DNA of 64,000 nucleotides from Heliopora coerulea. Its lineage: Eukaryota; Cnidaria; Anthozoa; Scleralcyonacea; Helioporidae. Made by a program: the position numbers and the translations under genes. The DNA is taken from assembly GCA_030142905.1 (NCBI GenBank), contig JASJOG010000047.1, positions 1,507,001 to 1,571,000 on the forward strand, read 5' to 3'. Positions 1-12,682 of the stretch are shown here, piece after piece; the stretch's first letter is position 1; each line of letters starts with the position of its first letter. Under the pieces are notes generated by a model. It saw only the letters and a list, made by a program, of their open reading frames with translations. It did no database searches and was not told where the DNA came from.

Positions 1-1445
1 TTTAATTTTCATGCAATCCTGAAGTGGGCAAAGGGACCTTTCCCCCCTATTTAATAACACTTTGACCCAAGGTCGTCATCTGTACTGAATATACGAAAAG
101 CACAAGTGGCATACAAACGCCTGTCCGGACAAATGCTTTTTGATTTAAAAAAAGTCTGGGATAACCCATTTGCATGGACAGGAGGACAACGTCTCGATTC
201 ACGATCACAAAATATGCTGGCTGATTGGTTAGTTAGCTAGTTACAAAAGCAACAAAATGTCAATGCTTCCTAAGGTAGTAAACAAGTGTAAACTGTATCC
301 CACAACCATCATTACAAGAAAACGAGTAGTGAGTATGTTGGAGTAACTAAAAAGTATTCAGTACTCTAATACTGTTGATTTGTAGTAGTTACAACATTTA
401 AGTGCTGGCACAGCATCATCATCATCAGTAAATAGCAGATTATGTAATATAGACCTAGATCTACGTGTCATGTTTTCTTGTAACTTCTGTAAATATGATT
501 TTTTTTTATCTGAGGTTGTTGTTAAAGAGAAAATTTCATGATTAAGCTTGAAATATGTTACCCTGAGGATGATTCTGAAATTATTGTTAAAGACTCAGAG
601 GATAACAAAAAGTGCATGAATACCATTTAAACCTCTCGGCGTTATTAGGAAGTTTGAAAAACTTGGACGGCATTGAACTAAGTACTATCAACTTTCCCTA
701 AAGCAGACATCCTCGGGACCAGCTTTAAGTGTCCGCCTTATTGAGAGTTAATGTACAAGGAAATATGTCCTGCCGGGACCAGCTAATTGTGTTCGCCTTA
801 GAGAGGTGAATATAGTGAATATACAATTTGTAATTATTTTTAATCTAATTTTTATCTAATTTTATGTAATGTAGTAGTATCTAATTTTATGTAATGTAAT
901 TAAAAGTATGTAGTAGTAGTAGTAGTGGTTAGTATAATTTTATTTGTATTTATAAGGTATCACGCCCCTCCTGTAAATCAGCTTATTTCAAAAAAGTTGT
1001 GAGAGCCTAGCGTGTATAAATAAAAGAGATGTCTATGTCTGTCTGTCTGTCTGTCAACTTAAATCTGCTCGGAAGAAGTACCTAATTTTAAAATAGAAAT
1101 TGGTATAGTTTTTTATAGTTTATTTTACCTTTTTATTTTTACTTCTCTTTTTACTTTACACATATATTATTTTTATTATCTTTTAACATATATTTTTTAC
1201 ATATATTAGTTAATAACTAGTGTATCTCCTGTATCTTGAGTTTATTGTAAATTTAGCTTGTAAACTTAGTCACGAGTGCCACGAGTTTATCAGTTCTAAC
1301 TGTTAAGCATTTAACCTCACTAAATAAAATTGCTCAGTTCAGGTGTCCGCTTTATAGAGGTGTCCGCATTGAGATAGTCGACTGTAGTTCGTAACTAAGC
1401 ATTTATACATGAACGAAACAACACATCACTGCAGTTGTAGCTCAC
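1..1445. other. Gene A intron 7 or flank: no coding sequence found
   Basis: I looked for the expected exon 8 ([10 protein letters not shown] block) and exon 9 in both strands and did not find them. The stretch is AT-rich, with a TAG trinucleotide run near 909-930 and a CTGT tetranucleotide run near 1030-1055. A repeated phrase (gggaccagct, gtccgcctta) occurs at about 715-745 and 775-800, the trace of a local duplication. Confidence 0.5.
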
Positions 1446-1612
1446 CTGAGGACTACTGTTCGTCCGGGGACTGTCGTGGTAAATCGGATTACCAAAATGA
1501 GGGATACTGCTACCACAAACAATACGATGTTTTTGCATTGACGATCACAATAGCCAAATTTTGCGGTGCCAGGGCGATGATTAGATGCAATGCATGAACA
1601 ATTTGTGAAAGT
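1446..1612 (-). CDS. Gene A coding exon 7 (end of loop 5, helix 10)
   Basis: 167 nt, phase 0 to 2. Acceptor tttttttttag, donor GTGAG. Translates as TFTNCSCIASN, FGYCDRQCKN, a hydrophobic helix and VPGRTVVLR. It has no internal methionine start, so it is easily missed. Slightly shorter than the B copy (176) and C copy (185) in the loop just before FGYCD. Confidence 0.86.
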
Positions 1613-4600
1613 CTAAAAAAAAAAACAATAATTTGAAAAAGATATGTAAAACAATTAGCAAGAAAAATATGAGGAAAGGGACCGCAATGTCTAACTCCTT
1701 ACTATCCGGACAGATCTTTTATTATTCTAAGGTGCCTAACCACAGAAGATTTTACTCGTGTGAAGGAGAGTAGACACTGGGACAGTTTTCAAGCAAACTA
1801 GCCTGTCACCTCGCTTAGATGTTCTCCCTATAAGTCAAGCAAGCGCTGCCCCTTGTGGGTCCAATTTTACTTCAGGAGGAAACAGGAGAACCTGGAGACA
1901 ACCTGTAATGCTTGGTAGAGTCAAACTGGACAACACTTCTCTCACATATGAGCAAAGCAACTTTAATAAAACAACTGCACGGCGCCGGAATCAAACCCCA
2001 GTCACAGCGGCGAGAGACACGCGCAGTCGCGTACTTTCACTGTTCCACCAGCACCCCACCACATGTACTTATAGAGTGTATGTATGTCGATAGGAAGAGC
2101 GAGTAAACTCTCGCCAAACTCGCCCCGCCTCTCTTCCGTCAATAGGATGCATACAAACAACCTACGTAACAAGGGTGTTGATAAAAGATTGCATAAGTAA
2201 TTCATCGTCATGGAGGTCAAACAGATGCATTTTAAGTTTGTTGAATCTTTCATGACGATATGTCATTCAGTTCAAATTTTTAAGTGATAAAGAAGTAATG
2301 AGGAACGAGGAATTCTGAATAAAATATTTTGCAGCAATATTATGAGAATTATGGGAAAACAGTACAAGATTGTAGAAATGTAGATAAATTCACCTTAGCA
2401 ACGAATGAACGAATGTACCACATGCCATAACAATGAGAGAAGGTTTTGAAATACATGGCTTCCTGTAGTATTGAATATATCAAGTATGGGGATAAACTTC
2501 AAACATGACCTTAATTCAATCTTAAAAGGCTAGCCTTTCATTAAAAAGTTCGCATTCTTGTTCGCTAATGGAGCTGTTGTAAATTTGTGGTTGAAGTTCA
2601 GCAGGGTCGAACCAGCATTTTTCGAATTGACTACAAACTCATGCGACTCATTCTCCGGAACATTAATTTGCAATGTATTCACCATATGGTTGCGTAGATC
2701 GTTTTCAAAACTACGCTGTATTTTGAATCGTTACGTCACTGGGAGTAACAAAATAAAAATGAGAGGAAAAAACCCTCAAAGTTGTCATCTCACCTTGTTG
2801 GGACGTATGACTGTGCAGCCAGCATGACATGCATCAAAATACGTAACCGAGTTTGACCCACAAACTGGTGAAAACTTTTTCATTGAGCATTGGCACTGAG
2901 TGTTGCATGGGGCCGTTAGAGGTAAACTAGACACTGAAGGCGTTTCTGGTTTCTGGTTTCTTCCCAACCTAGATAAAAGCAAATTTTCAACTAAGCGACT
3001 GAGCTGTGAAGTCACCATATATACAATGAGTGTTTAGCAGACGATAATCGACATGGTGATATAGATATGAGAAGTGAACCTCAAAATTCTAATGTGAACA
3101 ATTAAGCAGTTTGATGTTTGAGAAACATGAGAGCTTGGATATATTAAGGTAGATGAACGATCTTCAAGCTCGATACTCAGAAAATGATTTTCTAAGTCCT
3201 AGACGGGGATCGAACCCGCAACCTTCTGATGACCGGTGAGACGCTCTAACCATTGAGTCTCGGTAGCTCAATGGTTAGAGCGTCTCACCGGTCATCAGAA
3301 GGTTGCGGGTTCGATCCCCGTCTGGGGCTCAGAAATCATTTTCTGAGTATCGAGCTTGAAGATCGTTCATCTACCTTAATGTGAACAAGTAATTTGCAGA
3401 AACAATGAAATCAAACTGAGACATAAACCTTTAGCTAGTCTAAAAATTAAAAGTCTGAAGGAGGTAGTGATAGTTGCAAATGTACATACGATGGTATTGC
3501 GGTTGTAGTGATTGTAGTTTATGAGGCGATGTAAGTTGAGTTAGATAGGTCTTATGTGTAATTAGGTCATGCTTTGTTTTCAGTACTACTCCTTGCCTTG
3601 GAGCTATATTTTCACTTAATTCTAAAACGAGCCTGGGCAGTGAAAAGAAGTGCAGCAATAGCAGTGGTGATAATGGTAATGTTAATTATAATGATAGTGG
3701 CTTTAATGGTAATCGTCGTACAGCTGGTAGTTGTAGTGATAGTGGTAATAGTGATGGCATTGATATAAATAGTGACTGTAATAGTGATAATAGTAGTAAC
3801 ACGTCAGAAACAGCTATACTGGGAGTGGTTAATGCAACAGTCGTGTTACCACTATTAGCACTGCAGAGTGCATGGTACTGATGGTAGTAAGGAGTGGTCG
3901 TATTATGATTGTATTTGTAAAGTAGTGCTAATGGTGTTACTGTTTTGTGTGCAATGGTGGTTAGTTGATGTTGTAGTGTGATGGTAGCTAGGTGTGGTGA
4001 TAGTAGCACATGTAATGGTAGAGCTGATGAAGATGTATAGGTATTAGTAATATTGGTAGTGGTAATGGTAATAACGTTGACAAAAGTCTTAGCTAGTCAA
4101 AACTCAGTGTTGATTTATTTTCTTACCCATTGTCGTATGGTACCTCCAGTCCTGCAAGATTAGTGTTCATGCACCCTGGAATTAAGAACGTGAACGGAGT
4201 CATCGCTCCAAATATTTGGCAGACGAAGCATATCAAAGCCGCTGTCTTGCAAGTAGTTTTCAGTGGAATCACTCTGACTGATAACGATCCAAACAGATTC
4301 CCAACTAAACGAATGAGATCAAAGACTCGACTTTATGCATGACATCGTTAGCGCTCCTATAACTTTTAACGCGAAAGAAACCTTTGAAATTTGACAAATG
4401 TGAAAACACTCGACATTGATAGTAAAGTCGATTTTCTCTATTTTGTTGTAGGACAGATAGTACTATGGTTATATTATTGAAACTTCACACCATTCTAATA
4501 GTTCGATAAAACCTGAGCAAAAAATCCACCTAACTCGATGGACTTTTATACAGTGATTTGGAGTTCTTTCCTTAAAACGTCGCCGCTTTCATAGACCGTT

Positions 4601-7600
4601 AACTTCCGAAAAGCCGTTCAACTCGTGCAGGAATGATTGTCTTGTATTAAATACGTCCAGATTTGAAACATTCGAAATGACTGAATACGAAATCAAACTT
4701 TCTTTTTTAACCATGTTTTTTCTAAGACTGTTCAACGTATTAGAATAAATTATAATATTGACAAGACACTGAAGAATTTGCCCCTGCAAGGTCTCCACCT
4801 TTTCTTATCTATTGTAATACTATCATTTCCTTGGTATCTTTTGTTTATAGAGATGACATTTAATCTCTAAATTCCCCTATCACCGCCTTTGATGAAGTAA
4901 ATTTATACTAATTTTCCCTATTTAGACGGGGAATTTCTGAATTTCCCCACATTAATTAGGTGAACAAAAGATAAAACAATATCCTCGTGAAATATTTTGG
5001 CATCGGCGACAGGTTGGGCGGACGCGCCTAGTTAGTCCAGCCCCATGTCCTCACTGCTACCTAAGCATCTAAGACTTAGTAAAACGCAAATCACGTATCG
5101 TTTAAGGGCCCATTTACACGATACGATTGTCGCACACGCTTGTTCACTCTGATGTATCCGATTAACTCAGAGGAGTGTTCCGGATGTCTTGCTACATTAG
5201 AGAGCGAATCAGAAGCTAGAATTGTGCCTTGGAGAGAACAATGCATACCTCAGGATGGACAATCGTAAATGACATTCGTATGGTGTAAATTGGCCTTAAG
5301 GGAGCCAGCTTTTAACTCTTTTTGCGCTACAGATGTAGAATGGCATCTATTACGCCTTTACTGTTAGTTAGAATATGAATTAAAAAACTAAGCCTTTGCT
5401 TGCGTGAATTCGTCCGTTGCTGTAATCGTTAAAGTGGCGTGAGTCAACATCGTCTTTTGATGTTTTAATAAAGTCGCCAGTCAACTAGACTAAGGCTTAA
5501 GCCTGGTTCACACGACCATTATCAGCATAGGCATGATACCAAGATCAATACGAAAACAAAACATGATAACTCCTCTGGGACTTGCGGAGGCAAAACAACC
5601 AGAATTTTTCTGTGTTTCGTCTTTTGTTCGGCTCTTGGCTTTTGCTTAGAGTATGATCTTATCATACGACAATCCTTATGTCGCATACTTGACTTTATTC
5701 CTTTGTTTTGCCTTTTGTTTTCTCCTTATGCTTATGCTTATGTTTACGTGTGAACCAGGCCTTAGAATTAAACAGATTTACGTGGTGTTTTCCACAAACA
5801 ATGCGATATCTATTTGTCTGTCGTCATACAAATATTCAAAGGATTGATAAGAAAATTATTGGCAGGGACGGCGGAGCCGGGGGGGCTGCAGGGGCTGTAG
5901 CCCCTCCCACTTTTTTCCAAATGTAATGTTGAAACAACTACGCTTTAAAACACTCGTTGTGCAATTTCCCAGAGAAGCATACAAAATGCTGTATTTTTAT
6001 CTCAAGCCCCCCACTTGGACCTGGACTTGAGCCATTAGATGTTTACTGAGCATATGCACTCAGTCCACAGAAGCTCGAATAAAAAGTGGGCTTGGCAGCC
6101 ATGTTGGTGGACCTAACAAAAGGTGATCAAAATTATTTTGTTAAGGAACACCAACATGACAGCTATGACGTCAAAACAATTTATTCTGTAAATCTTGTCC
6201 TTAAAGCCTTCGACAAAGCTAGAGCCCTAGCCAAACGAATGCAACATCGTATTCAACATCGTTCAACTTTGTTGAACGAAACATTCTGAATTCGTTTGCC
6301 CACCATGTTGCATCATGTTGCATCATGTTGTATCATGTTGCATCATGTTGTATGATGTTGAACGAAGTTTGACTTCCATCAAACATTTGATTCAACATCG
6401 TTCAACATTTCTTTTGATCTTGTGCCCTAACAACAAAGTTGCACTCGTTTGGCCGTGCACTTCAACAGTGTTGCACTGGCGCACACGCAGCAAGTCTTCT
6501 CTCAGGCAAGGGTAATGGGTAGATGGCCTAACATTCAGGATCATTATTCGTCCCAGATGTCTAATCACCACAATTCAAGTCTGCACCGCACAATGTGTTG
6601 CATTTGTTTGGCCAAGCAGTCCAACACCATCCAACAAAGTTGAGTTCAACAATGTTGAACGATGTTGCATTCGTTTGGCCGGGGTTTAATAAGCACCGAA
6701 TAGACCTTAAACTTACCATGCATCCTATCGTCGTACAACAATAAATTACAGGTTACAATAGAATTAATGAAAAGACGAAGCAAAAAACGAAAGAGGACAA
6801 AGAACGAAAGAATAAAAAATCATGCACGAAAAGGTTGATGGCCTCGACAACTTTTACTAAATAACATTTTATAAACGAACGTACGTGCAATAGACAGTAT
6901 GGATATCAGTGCTAGAACATATCCAGTTGTCATGGGATCCAGTCCGAACTTTAATCGAAGTATTTTTGCAAAGAATGTCGCAATGGGTGAAGCAAATAGC
7001 ATTAGAATGCTCAAAGCTAAGGTATTAAAGAGGAAAGTCCAGTTGGTTAGCAGGTGCTTCAGCTCTGGTAAGATATCCTTAAATCTCGGGATTTCCACCC
7101 CATTCGCTCGTTTTAAGTGTCCTTGGCTTATATGCTTCGCTCGTAGATCTTTTGCTCCTGGCATTTCTCGTGGGAATCCGAGAATTATTAAGGCCCATAA
7201 AAGTATAGCTGAGCCAAATATGAGGAAACCAGGCCACCAAGCACCTATCCATCTCGGATCTCTTGGAGTTAACTTTAGACCAGCGGGCTGTCGAATGATT
7301 TGTATATAGTTATTAGTAACCATGTTAGTGAATATTGCGGAGACAATGATATGGTGACAATTACATTTACAGCGGTAAATATATTGTTGGGACCTTAAGA
7401 TCTGCAACCGCAAGGCACTACGGTGACCGAAAGTGAAGAATACCAGTTGAACGATTTCTTGCACGTCTCACACGCCATCGTAGACTTAGTTTTGCAGTTA
7501 CCGTTTTCCCTATAACGTCATTTTGCCGGTTTTAACTTCTTAGTAAGAACTCGAGGTAAACACCCCAAGAATACGTCTTGAATTAATATCAAATGTTTAT

Positions 7601-10600
7601 GTTTAACTCTGCGACAGTAATCTCGCTTCCATACAGCCGCGGTCATGGTCGCTGTCTTAGAGCCATGCCGTTGCAGGACTTTAGGTTCCTAATCGTAATT
7701 TTAGGTTATAACAGAAAAATGAAGGTAGAAGTAATTATAGAAGTCAGAGAAATAATACCTGTTCGATGTCCACGTAGATACCTAAAAACTTCCCGCCGAT
7801 TAGATATCCCAGACCGGGTCCAATAAAAGTAAAGAAATGCGAAAGTCCCAGATAAATTGGCATTGACTTGGGCTGGACGTTTTCATCCAAGTAAACTGAG
7901 ACAAGAGGGTAGAATGGTGAGAGTCCTGCTCCAATTATCACCTGGGCACCAATAAATATAACCATGTAATACCACTCGCCACCACTTTGAGCTTTGCAAT
8001 TCAGTGAACCATAACCGATGGTGTTGTTGTGAACATGACACAACCCACTTACTCGAATATCACTTGGCTCGTACGGTCCAACCAGGAAATGGGGTAATGA
8101 GAACAGGAGTAAACCTAATCCTTAAAAGGTTAAAAATAGCATTTTTTTTGTTTGTAATTCGACGAAAATTAAAATTAACCGACGCCCATTATATTGTATA
8201 CAAGCTTCAACATCTGTTGTTCTACAAATGCGCAATGTTGTCGTCGCTTGTTGAAGCAACAGCCAATTGGCTGTACTGTAAAAGATGGCAAATTGTACAT
8301 TTAAGCAATCCTTTGCTCGCAGTACAAAGGATTTCAAGAAGATTAAAGTTGGGAAGAAAAAATTGCTCACTTGCTGAAACAGTTGCAATGTGTTGAACAA
8401 TATTAAGTGGTTTAGGAGCTAATTTAAGCTTCAAATACATTGTGATTGAATTTAAAGCTAACATTTTTAGGCTAAGGTCAATTGATTGATATCTTCCAAC
8501 AACACACGTTTCAATGTTTGTGGACGACAAAGTAATAATTATGGATTACGAGCAAAAAATACACAAAAATGTTCAATTACTTGTTTTTGATTCATGGCAA
8601 TGTTTCGTTGTCTATGATTTCGACTAAAACGACTTCATGTCAAAGCAAGAACGGCAATCATTCCCATTACAAACATGAGCTATCACAACCTCAAACTATC
8701 ATAATCACAAATCCAAATTTTTGGAAAACCCATTTTTTTCGAGCAAACCCGATTTTTCTTCCAACAACCATGACCCATCACAACTATTTCCATTCAAACA
8801 CAATGACATTCAAACACAATGACATTCTATCACCACAGCTTTTCAAAATTACTGGTTTTTTTGAGGAGGGTTATAGCAAACCCCTACAACGGCTGTCTAG
8901 ATTTACTGAATATTATTTAGTACAGATTTGCAGTGCCTTTGTGTGAAAAAGGCTTTTGGCCTCCCCATAGTTAGTTTCCTCTCCAATTGATCCCCGAAAT
9001 TTTTCAACCTTCGCCAGCAAGGGTAATAATACGATGTTGCAATAACACTTGCATCATCAGTTATGACCGGCCGTCAGAATAATATCTAATAACGACCAAG
9101 AGTGCATCATAATCTTTCATACAGACATCACAAACATGGTTCAGCACAAGTACTTTACACTACACCAACTACCTTCACTTTTTAATGTTTTAACAGTTAG
9201 CAGGGATTCTGTTATTCATCTCACCTACTAATACAGCTCCACCTCCGATCCATTTAATTTTATTGCCGTAGTCACCATAAAAGCTGATGAACACAACCAG
9301 TAGCAGAGCACTTATGTCATTGGCTGAAGCAATAATTCCCAACTCCTTACTGGACAAACTGAACCTTCTTTCAATACTTGGTAGAACAAAACTCGTCAGA
9401 CCCAATGCAGCAATGCCTAGTTGGTAGAAATGAGAGTTATAACGGCCCATAAATAGAAGCAATAGTAATTGTAGTAACTAAAGGTGACAAGGCAAAGAGC
9501 ATGAGCATGAAAGGATTGATGCAAAGACAAAAGTAAGGTCTGTGAAAAGGATAAGAACACGAACAAGAAAAGAGGTATGGGGAAGGAAAAGAAATAGGAT
9601 GAGGTCAAGGACAGGAACAACAAGAACATAGACAAGTGGAACACGTCGGGCAACGCCACGGGGAAGAACATTGCGGAGAGCAAGAAGATGGAGGACAGGA
9701 ATATAGAGAACTAAGACACTGAGGGCAAGGACACGAGGTAAAGGACAGAAACACGAAGGAAAAGGTCAGCAACAAGAAAGAAACAAACAGGCAAATGAAA
9801 GAAAAGGAGAAGAGCACGAACGAAATGATAGAGACATAATGAAAACAAATAACGACAGGAAGGAAAGGGAGACCGTCGTAAACCGGACAGACGATTGACT
9901 GGATCATCTACATCAACGAAAAGGAGTGAAGGAAAGGAACAAGGACATAAGTAACATTAACAAGAAGGGAAAGGACAGCGACTCAAAGGCGAAGTTCGAA
10001 AGCACGAAGGGCAGGGATAACAAAAAAAGAATAGAAGTTAAGAAAAAGGACAAACACATAGATGAAAAGCCGTCTGCAGAGTTTACAAAAGGAATTCTTT
10101 GCATTGTTTTTAGCGCCGGATCCATGGATCTATATCCTGAATGCCAAATTGCTTAAATAATATTGCAAAAAGTTCAAAAGTTGGTAACTTCCGTGAATGA
10201 TCGCAAAGAATTCTGACGTTTTGAGCGAGGGCACTTCATCAGAGAGTAAAACGTGTTCTTCTCTTTGTCTTTTCATTCTCTGATGAAGGGCCTTCGCTCG
10301 AAACGTCAAAATTCTTTGCGATCATTCACGGCAGTTACCAACCTTTGAACTTGAGCGTTATTTAACACTGTCTACTCAGTAACCTATTTTTATATCAATG
10401 ACTAAATAATATTGCTTTGCATGCGATTTTTTAAAACGCATTGCTCTTTGGTAACATCTTTTAGTAGTCGCTTGTGGTGGCCAAAAATGACGGGAGGAAG
10501 AGAGGAAAACATTAAATAGTCATTGCAGATGATCGTTCCGTTTGTTTCTAATTTAGATCAGAACATTTGGAACATTGTTGACTTAGCATTGGATCTCGTG

Positions 10601-11542
10601 CATTTGAGCAACAATGCGTATCACAGTGTTGCATTAATATAGCTGATGGAATCATTACAGTATCTAAATCTTTACTTTGCGCTATCATTCATGAGAAGCC
10701 AAATAATACATGGCGCGAGCACGCGGGCTAAGAAGACATCAAGAGAGCGGCCTCCATGTCCATTCCCGTCTGAAGCATAACTGGGTACACTGTGATACTA
10801 CAAAGAATACGCTATATAGGTCGTGTCCTTTCACGCAGGTTTTAATAGTCCTTATCTTTCACGAAGAACAATATCTCAGTAAACTAAATTAAATTTGACC
10901 TCTGTAAATGGTTTCTATTACCACGTCATCACTTCAACCAGACCTGGAGATATACATTCATAGGGAAGTTGTTAACAAGTTCACTTTATCCTTTCCGTTT
11001 GGTAATTTGGGTAATGAGGGTTCTATGCGAAACACATTCGCACGAGGTTAATTCTGCGTGATTTGGACCCTCATGTTTTTTGACACAAAAACATCCATTT
11101 TGACATGTGAAACCTCGTATTTAAGTCAAAGTGTACGCGCACCACAATACTTATTCTCAAGAACCAGTTTTCCTACAAACGGAACACTGCCTATTCTTGC
11201 GTCCTCCCATTTTGTAAAACGTCTTTTACCTAATTTAATATCACATTATTTAACCAGTCAAGTTTCGTTCCAAAAGACTGGTTTGTTAACTTCTGTTTTT
11301 TTGATCTTTTCCGTGAAAGATTACAAAAACGTAGCAGACATACCTTGACACAAGGTGTACGCAACAATGGCGACTAAAAACCACCTCGGACTGTTTAAAA
11401 ACTGCAAACATTTCGGTCGAAACTTCCCCCATCCAAACGGAATACAAGAGCTTTCATTCCTGTCTTGGTTCGATTCCCAAACTTGAATATCCGTAGGCGA
11501 ATCTGACCCTTTATTTATGAAGATGCTTTCTGTCCCATCCAT
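1446..11542 (-). CDS. Gene A: SLCO/OATP family organic anion transporter (partial, 7 of 9 coding exons)
   Basis: A sodium-independent organic anion transporter of the plasma membrane, family SLCO (OATP, SLC21), major-facilitator-like with twelve membrane helices. Coding exons read on the minus strand: 11344-11542, 9225-9416, 7759-8120, 6885-7287, 4127-4304, 2794-2968 and 1446-1612. All have GT donors and AG acceptors and their phases join (1,1,0,1,2,0,2). Seen: the N-terminal FGWGKF block before helix 1, the family signature [12 protein letters not shown] (P where paralogs B and C have L), and a Kazal-like six-cysteine loop ending CHAGC. The start is the ATG at 11540-11542, because a good acceptor lies just upstream in the same exon; upstream exons are therefore noncoding. 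Exons 8 and 9 (helices 11 and 12) are not in 1-1445 and must lie beyond the left edge or be lost. The family is known to move bile salts, steroid conjugates, thyroid hormones and prostaglandins; the substrate here is unknown. Exon layout is closest to gene B. Confidence 0.88.
2794..2968 (-). CDS. Gene A coding exon 6 (Kazal-like loop)
   Basis: 175 nt, phase 2 to 0. Acceptor ttttatctag, donor GTGAG. Carries six cysteines in the pattern C-x3-C-x-C-x8-C-x10-C-x3-C, with PVCGS and [10 protein letters not shown]. This is the Kazal-like part of extracellular loop 5 typical of OATPs. Confidence 0.9.
3143..3380. repeat. Fold-back element with tRNA-like arms, family 1 (copy 1)
   Basis: A palindrome of about 238 bp with a 9-base centre near 3258-3266. 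Each arm contains a tRNA-like unit: an A-box-like TAGCTCAATGGTTAGAGC and a B-box-like GGTTCGATCCC. The tRNA cloverleaf is imperfect: position 33 is C and there is no matching acceptor stem, so it is not a working tRNA gene. Outer arms read attaaggtagatgaacgatc. Lies in gene A intron 5. Related copies occur at 42955-43327, 54050-54230 and 54283-54492. Confidence 0.8.
3640..4080. repeat. Degenerate GTAATAGTG-type simple repeat
   Basis: Long run of imperfect trinucleotide-like units (GTA, GTG, ATG, GTT) on the plus strand, next to gene A exon 5. Any ORFs read through it look like low-complexity artefacts. Confidence 0.7.
4127..4304 (-). CDS. Gene A coding exon 5 (helices 8-9)
   Basis: 178 nt, phase 1 to 2. 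Acceptor ttcgtttag, donor GTAAG. Encodes GNLFGSLSVRV, a helix, then [21 protein letters not shown] leading into extracellular loop 5. Same length in genes B and C. Confidence 0.86.
5102..5299. mobile_element. MITE with imperfect terminal inverted repeats
   Basis: Left end TTAAGGGCCCATTTACACG and right end, reverse-complemented, TTAAGGCCAATTTACACC. The match continues through ATACGA and TGTC, about 28 bases with mismatches. No coding capacity. Non-autonomous DNA transposon by structure; superfamily not assigned. Confidence 0.6.
5497..5764. mobile_element. MITE ending in GGTTCACACG inverted repeats
   Basis: Left end AAGCCTGGTTCACACG and right end, reverse-complemented, AAGGCCTGGTTCACACG. About 268 bp apart, no coding content. 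Sits in gene A intron 4. Confidence 0.62.
6240..6690. repeat. CAACATCGTT/GTTGAACG-rich repeat with a 10-bp tandem array
   Basis: Repeated short words (CAACATCGTT, GTTGAACG, ATGTTGCAT) in both orientations. At 6303-6360 a 10-bp unit CATGTTGCAT or CATGTTGTAT repeats about five times. The ends carry TCGTTTGGCC words in opposite orientations, suggesting an inverted-repeat element with an internal tandem expansion. Confidence 0.65.
6885..7287 (-). CDS. Gene A coding exon 4 (OATP signature, helices 6-7)
   Basis: 403 nt, phase 0 to 1. Acceptor cattcgacag, donor GTACG. Begins PAGLKLTPR followed by the OATP signature at the extracellular loop 3 to helix 6 border, then the cytosolic [12 protein letters not shown] loop and two further helices. 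Confidence 0.9.
7759..8120 (-). CDS. Gene A coding exon 3 (helices 3-4)
   Basis: 362 nt, phase 1 to 0. The frame is open upstream of the first Met to acceptor ccttttaag at 8121-8122, giving [12 protein letters not shown] at the start. Contains the YLDENVQPKSMPIYLG loop and GPGLGYLIGG, ending DIEQ before donor GTATT. Confidence 0.87.
9225..9416 (-). CDS. Gene A coding exon 2 (helix 2)
   Basis: 192 nt, phase 1 to 1. Acceptor ccaactag, donor GTGAG. Encodes GIAALGL, then [17 protein letters not shown], helix 2 and the [13 protein letters not shown] loop. Same length as in genes B and C. Confidence 0.88.
9480..10060 (+). repeat. Purine-rich degenerate AGGACA-type tract
   Basis: Plus strand is almost all A and G with a loose AAGGACA/AGAACA period over about 580 bases, in gene A intron 1. 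Long pyrimidine-side ORFs through it (Ser, Phe and Leu-rich) are composition artefacts. Confidence 0.6.
10171..10351. repeat. Inverted repeat carrying CTGATGA...CGAAACGTC in one arm
   Basis: Arms of about 77 bp (10171-10247 and 10275-10351) matching with few differences, centred on a CTTCTCTTTG spacer. The right arm contains CTGATGA, a GGGC...GCTC stem and CGAAACGTC, the layout of a hammerhead core without a usable helix III. A diverged single-arm relative is at 55030-55150. In gene A intron 1. Confidence 0.65.
11344..11542 (-). CDS. Gene A coding exon 1 (N-terminus and helix 1)
   Basis: 199 nt, phase 0 to 1. Begins MDGTES and carries the [15 protein letters not shown] block and helix 1, ending CQ and the first base of G before donor GTATG. 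An AG acceptor (ttgtttttag) lies about 13 bases before the ATG, so the exon begins with a little 5' UTR. An upstream in-frame reading starting at 11611 is hydrophobic but lies across this acceptor and is probably intronic. Confidence 0.82.
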
Positions 11543-12682
11543 GACCAAAGAGGCTAAAAACAAACAAAGAATTAAAAATATGGACGACACGTTTTTAATA
11601 ATTCTTTTCATGTTATTTAATACAAGTTCATATGGTTAAAGGGGGATTACATTGAGAATATCAGCCTTGGCTGCATGAAGTCTTAAACACAGCTCGTGAA
11701 GAAATCGCTCAAAACATCTCGTAATTACATGACCAAAATTTTAGTCCAGATTGAACTTTTGAAATTTCAACCCAGTTTACTGAGCTGAAATTTCAGCTCG
11801 GAGAGAAATTTTTCCTTGAACCAGCTTCATAGCGCACATTGTTTGATGTTTGCTTTAAGGAGGAAATAGGCTCAATTGCGTCAATGCGTTCTTTGCAATA
11901 TCACACGAAACATCAAGATGTGTTTTTCCCCTTACCTTATGTATCCAGAAAATTTATTTGTTTCCCATGTTCTACCCATATTAAGAATAAGGCATTCTAC
12001 CTACCTCCAGACCGTAGATTGAACTGAAATAGAATTTTCCTAATGCCAAATTTAAATTTTAAAAACTAGGGTTGAATTTCATTAGATCAAAATGTTTACT
12101 AAACGTTGCTGCGCGACGACCTGTTATGGTAAACTAGGATATCCTTACTCACCATTTTCAAATTAAATTTTTGTATTCGCGACATAATCTGCAAGTTGAT
12201 TCTTAACTGACCTTCAAAAGTGTATCATGGCAACAAACAAAACAAATAAACCAACAGTTGATGACTCGTAATAGCTTAAGCCGATGGAAAATTTCGCATC
12301 AAAGGTGCGGAGTGTTCCACCCATCACAATCATCGAGTATTGTTGCGTCAATTCTTACAAGAAGTTGAGTTTGATTATACATGTACTTTGAACTGCGCTC
12401 CTGGCAATCAAGTTGTCGCGAGGCTTGTTGCCAATGAAGGGCGTTGCTATCTGATTTTGTCCCGCAATTTTTGTCTCGCCACAAAATTGCAAGAGTTGCC
12501 GAGTATTAACATTAGTCCACCACTCTCAGTCCGGCACCTTTGAGGGCGTCAAGGGATCATCTCAGATATAAACCATAGTTCACATACTATAACGCATCGT
12601 TGTCATGCAGATATAGCATCGTTCACATACTTTCGGGGATCACAATACAGTGATTGAAGTAATATGTCATACACGAGAACGA

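Noticed and set aside
3259..3332. Functional tRNA gene
   Set aside because: Internal boxes are good but the acceptor stem does not pair, position 33 is not T, and the sequence is one arm of a repeated palindrome.
3574..4009. ORFs rich in Val/Ile or Thr/Leu on either strand
   Set aside because: Low-complexity trinucleotide-like repeat, no domain.
9605..10125. Long pyrimidine-side ORFs rich in Ser, Phe and Leu
   Set aside because: They run through a purine-rich simple repeat; composition explains their openness.
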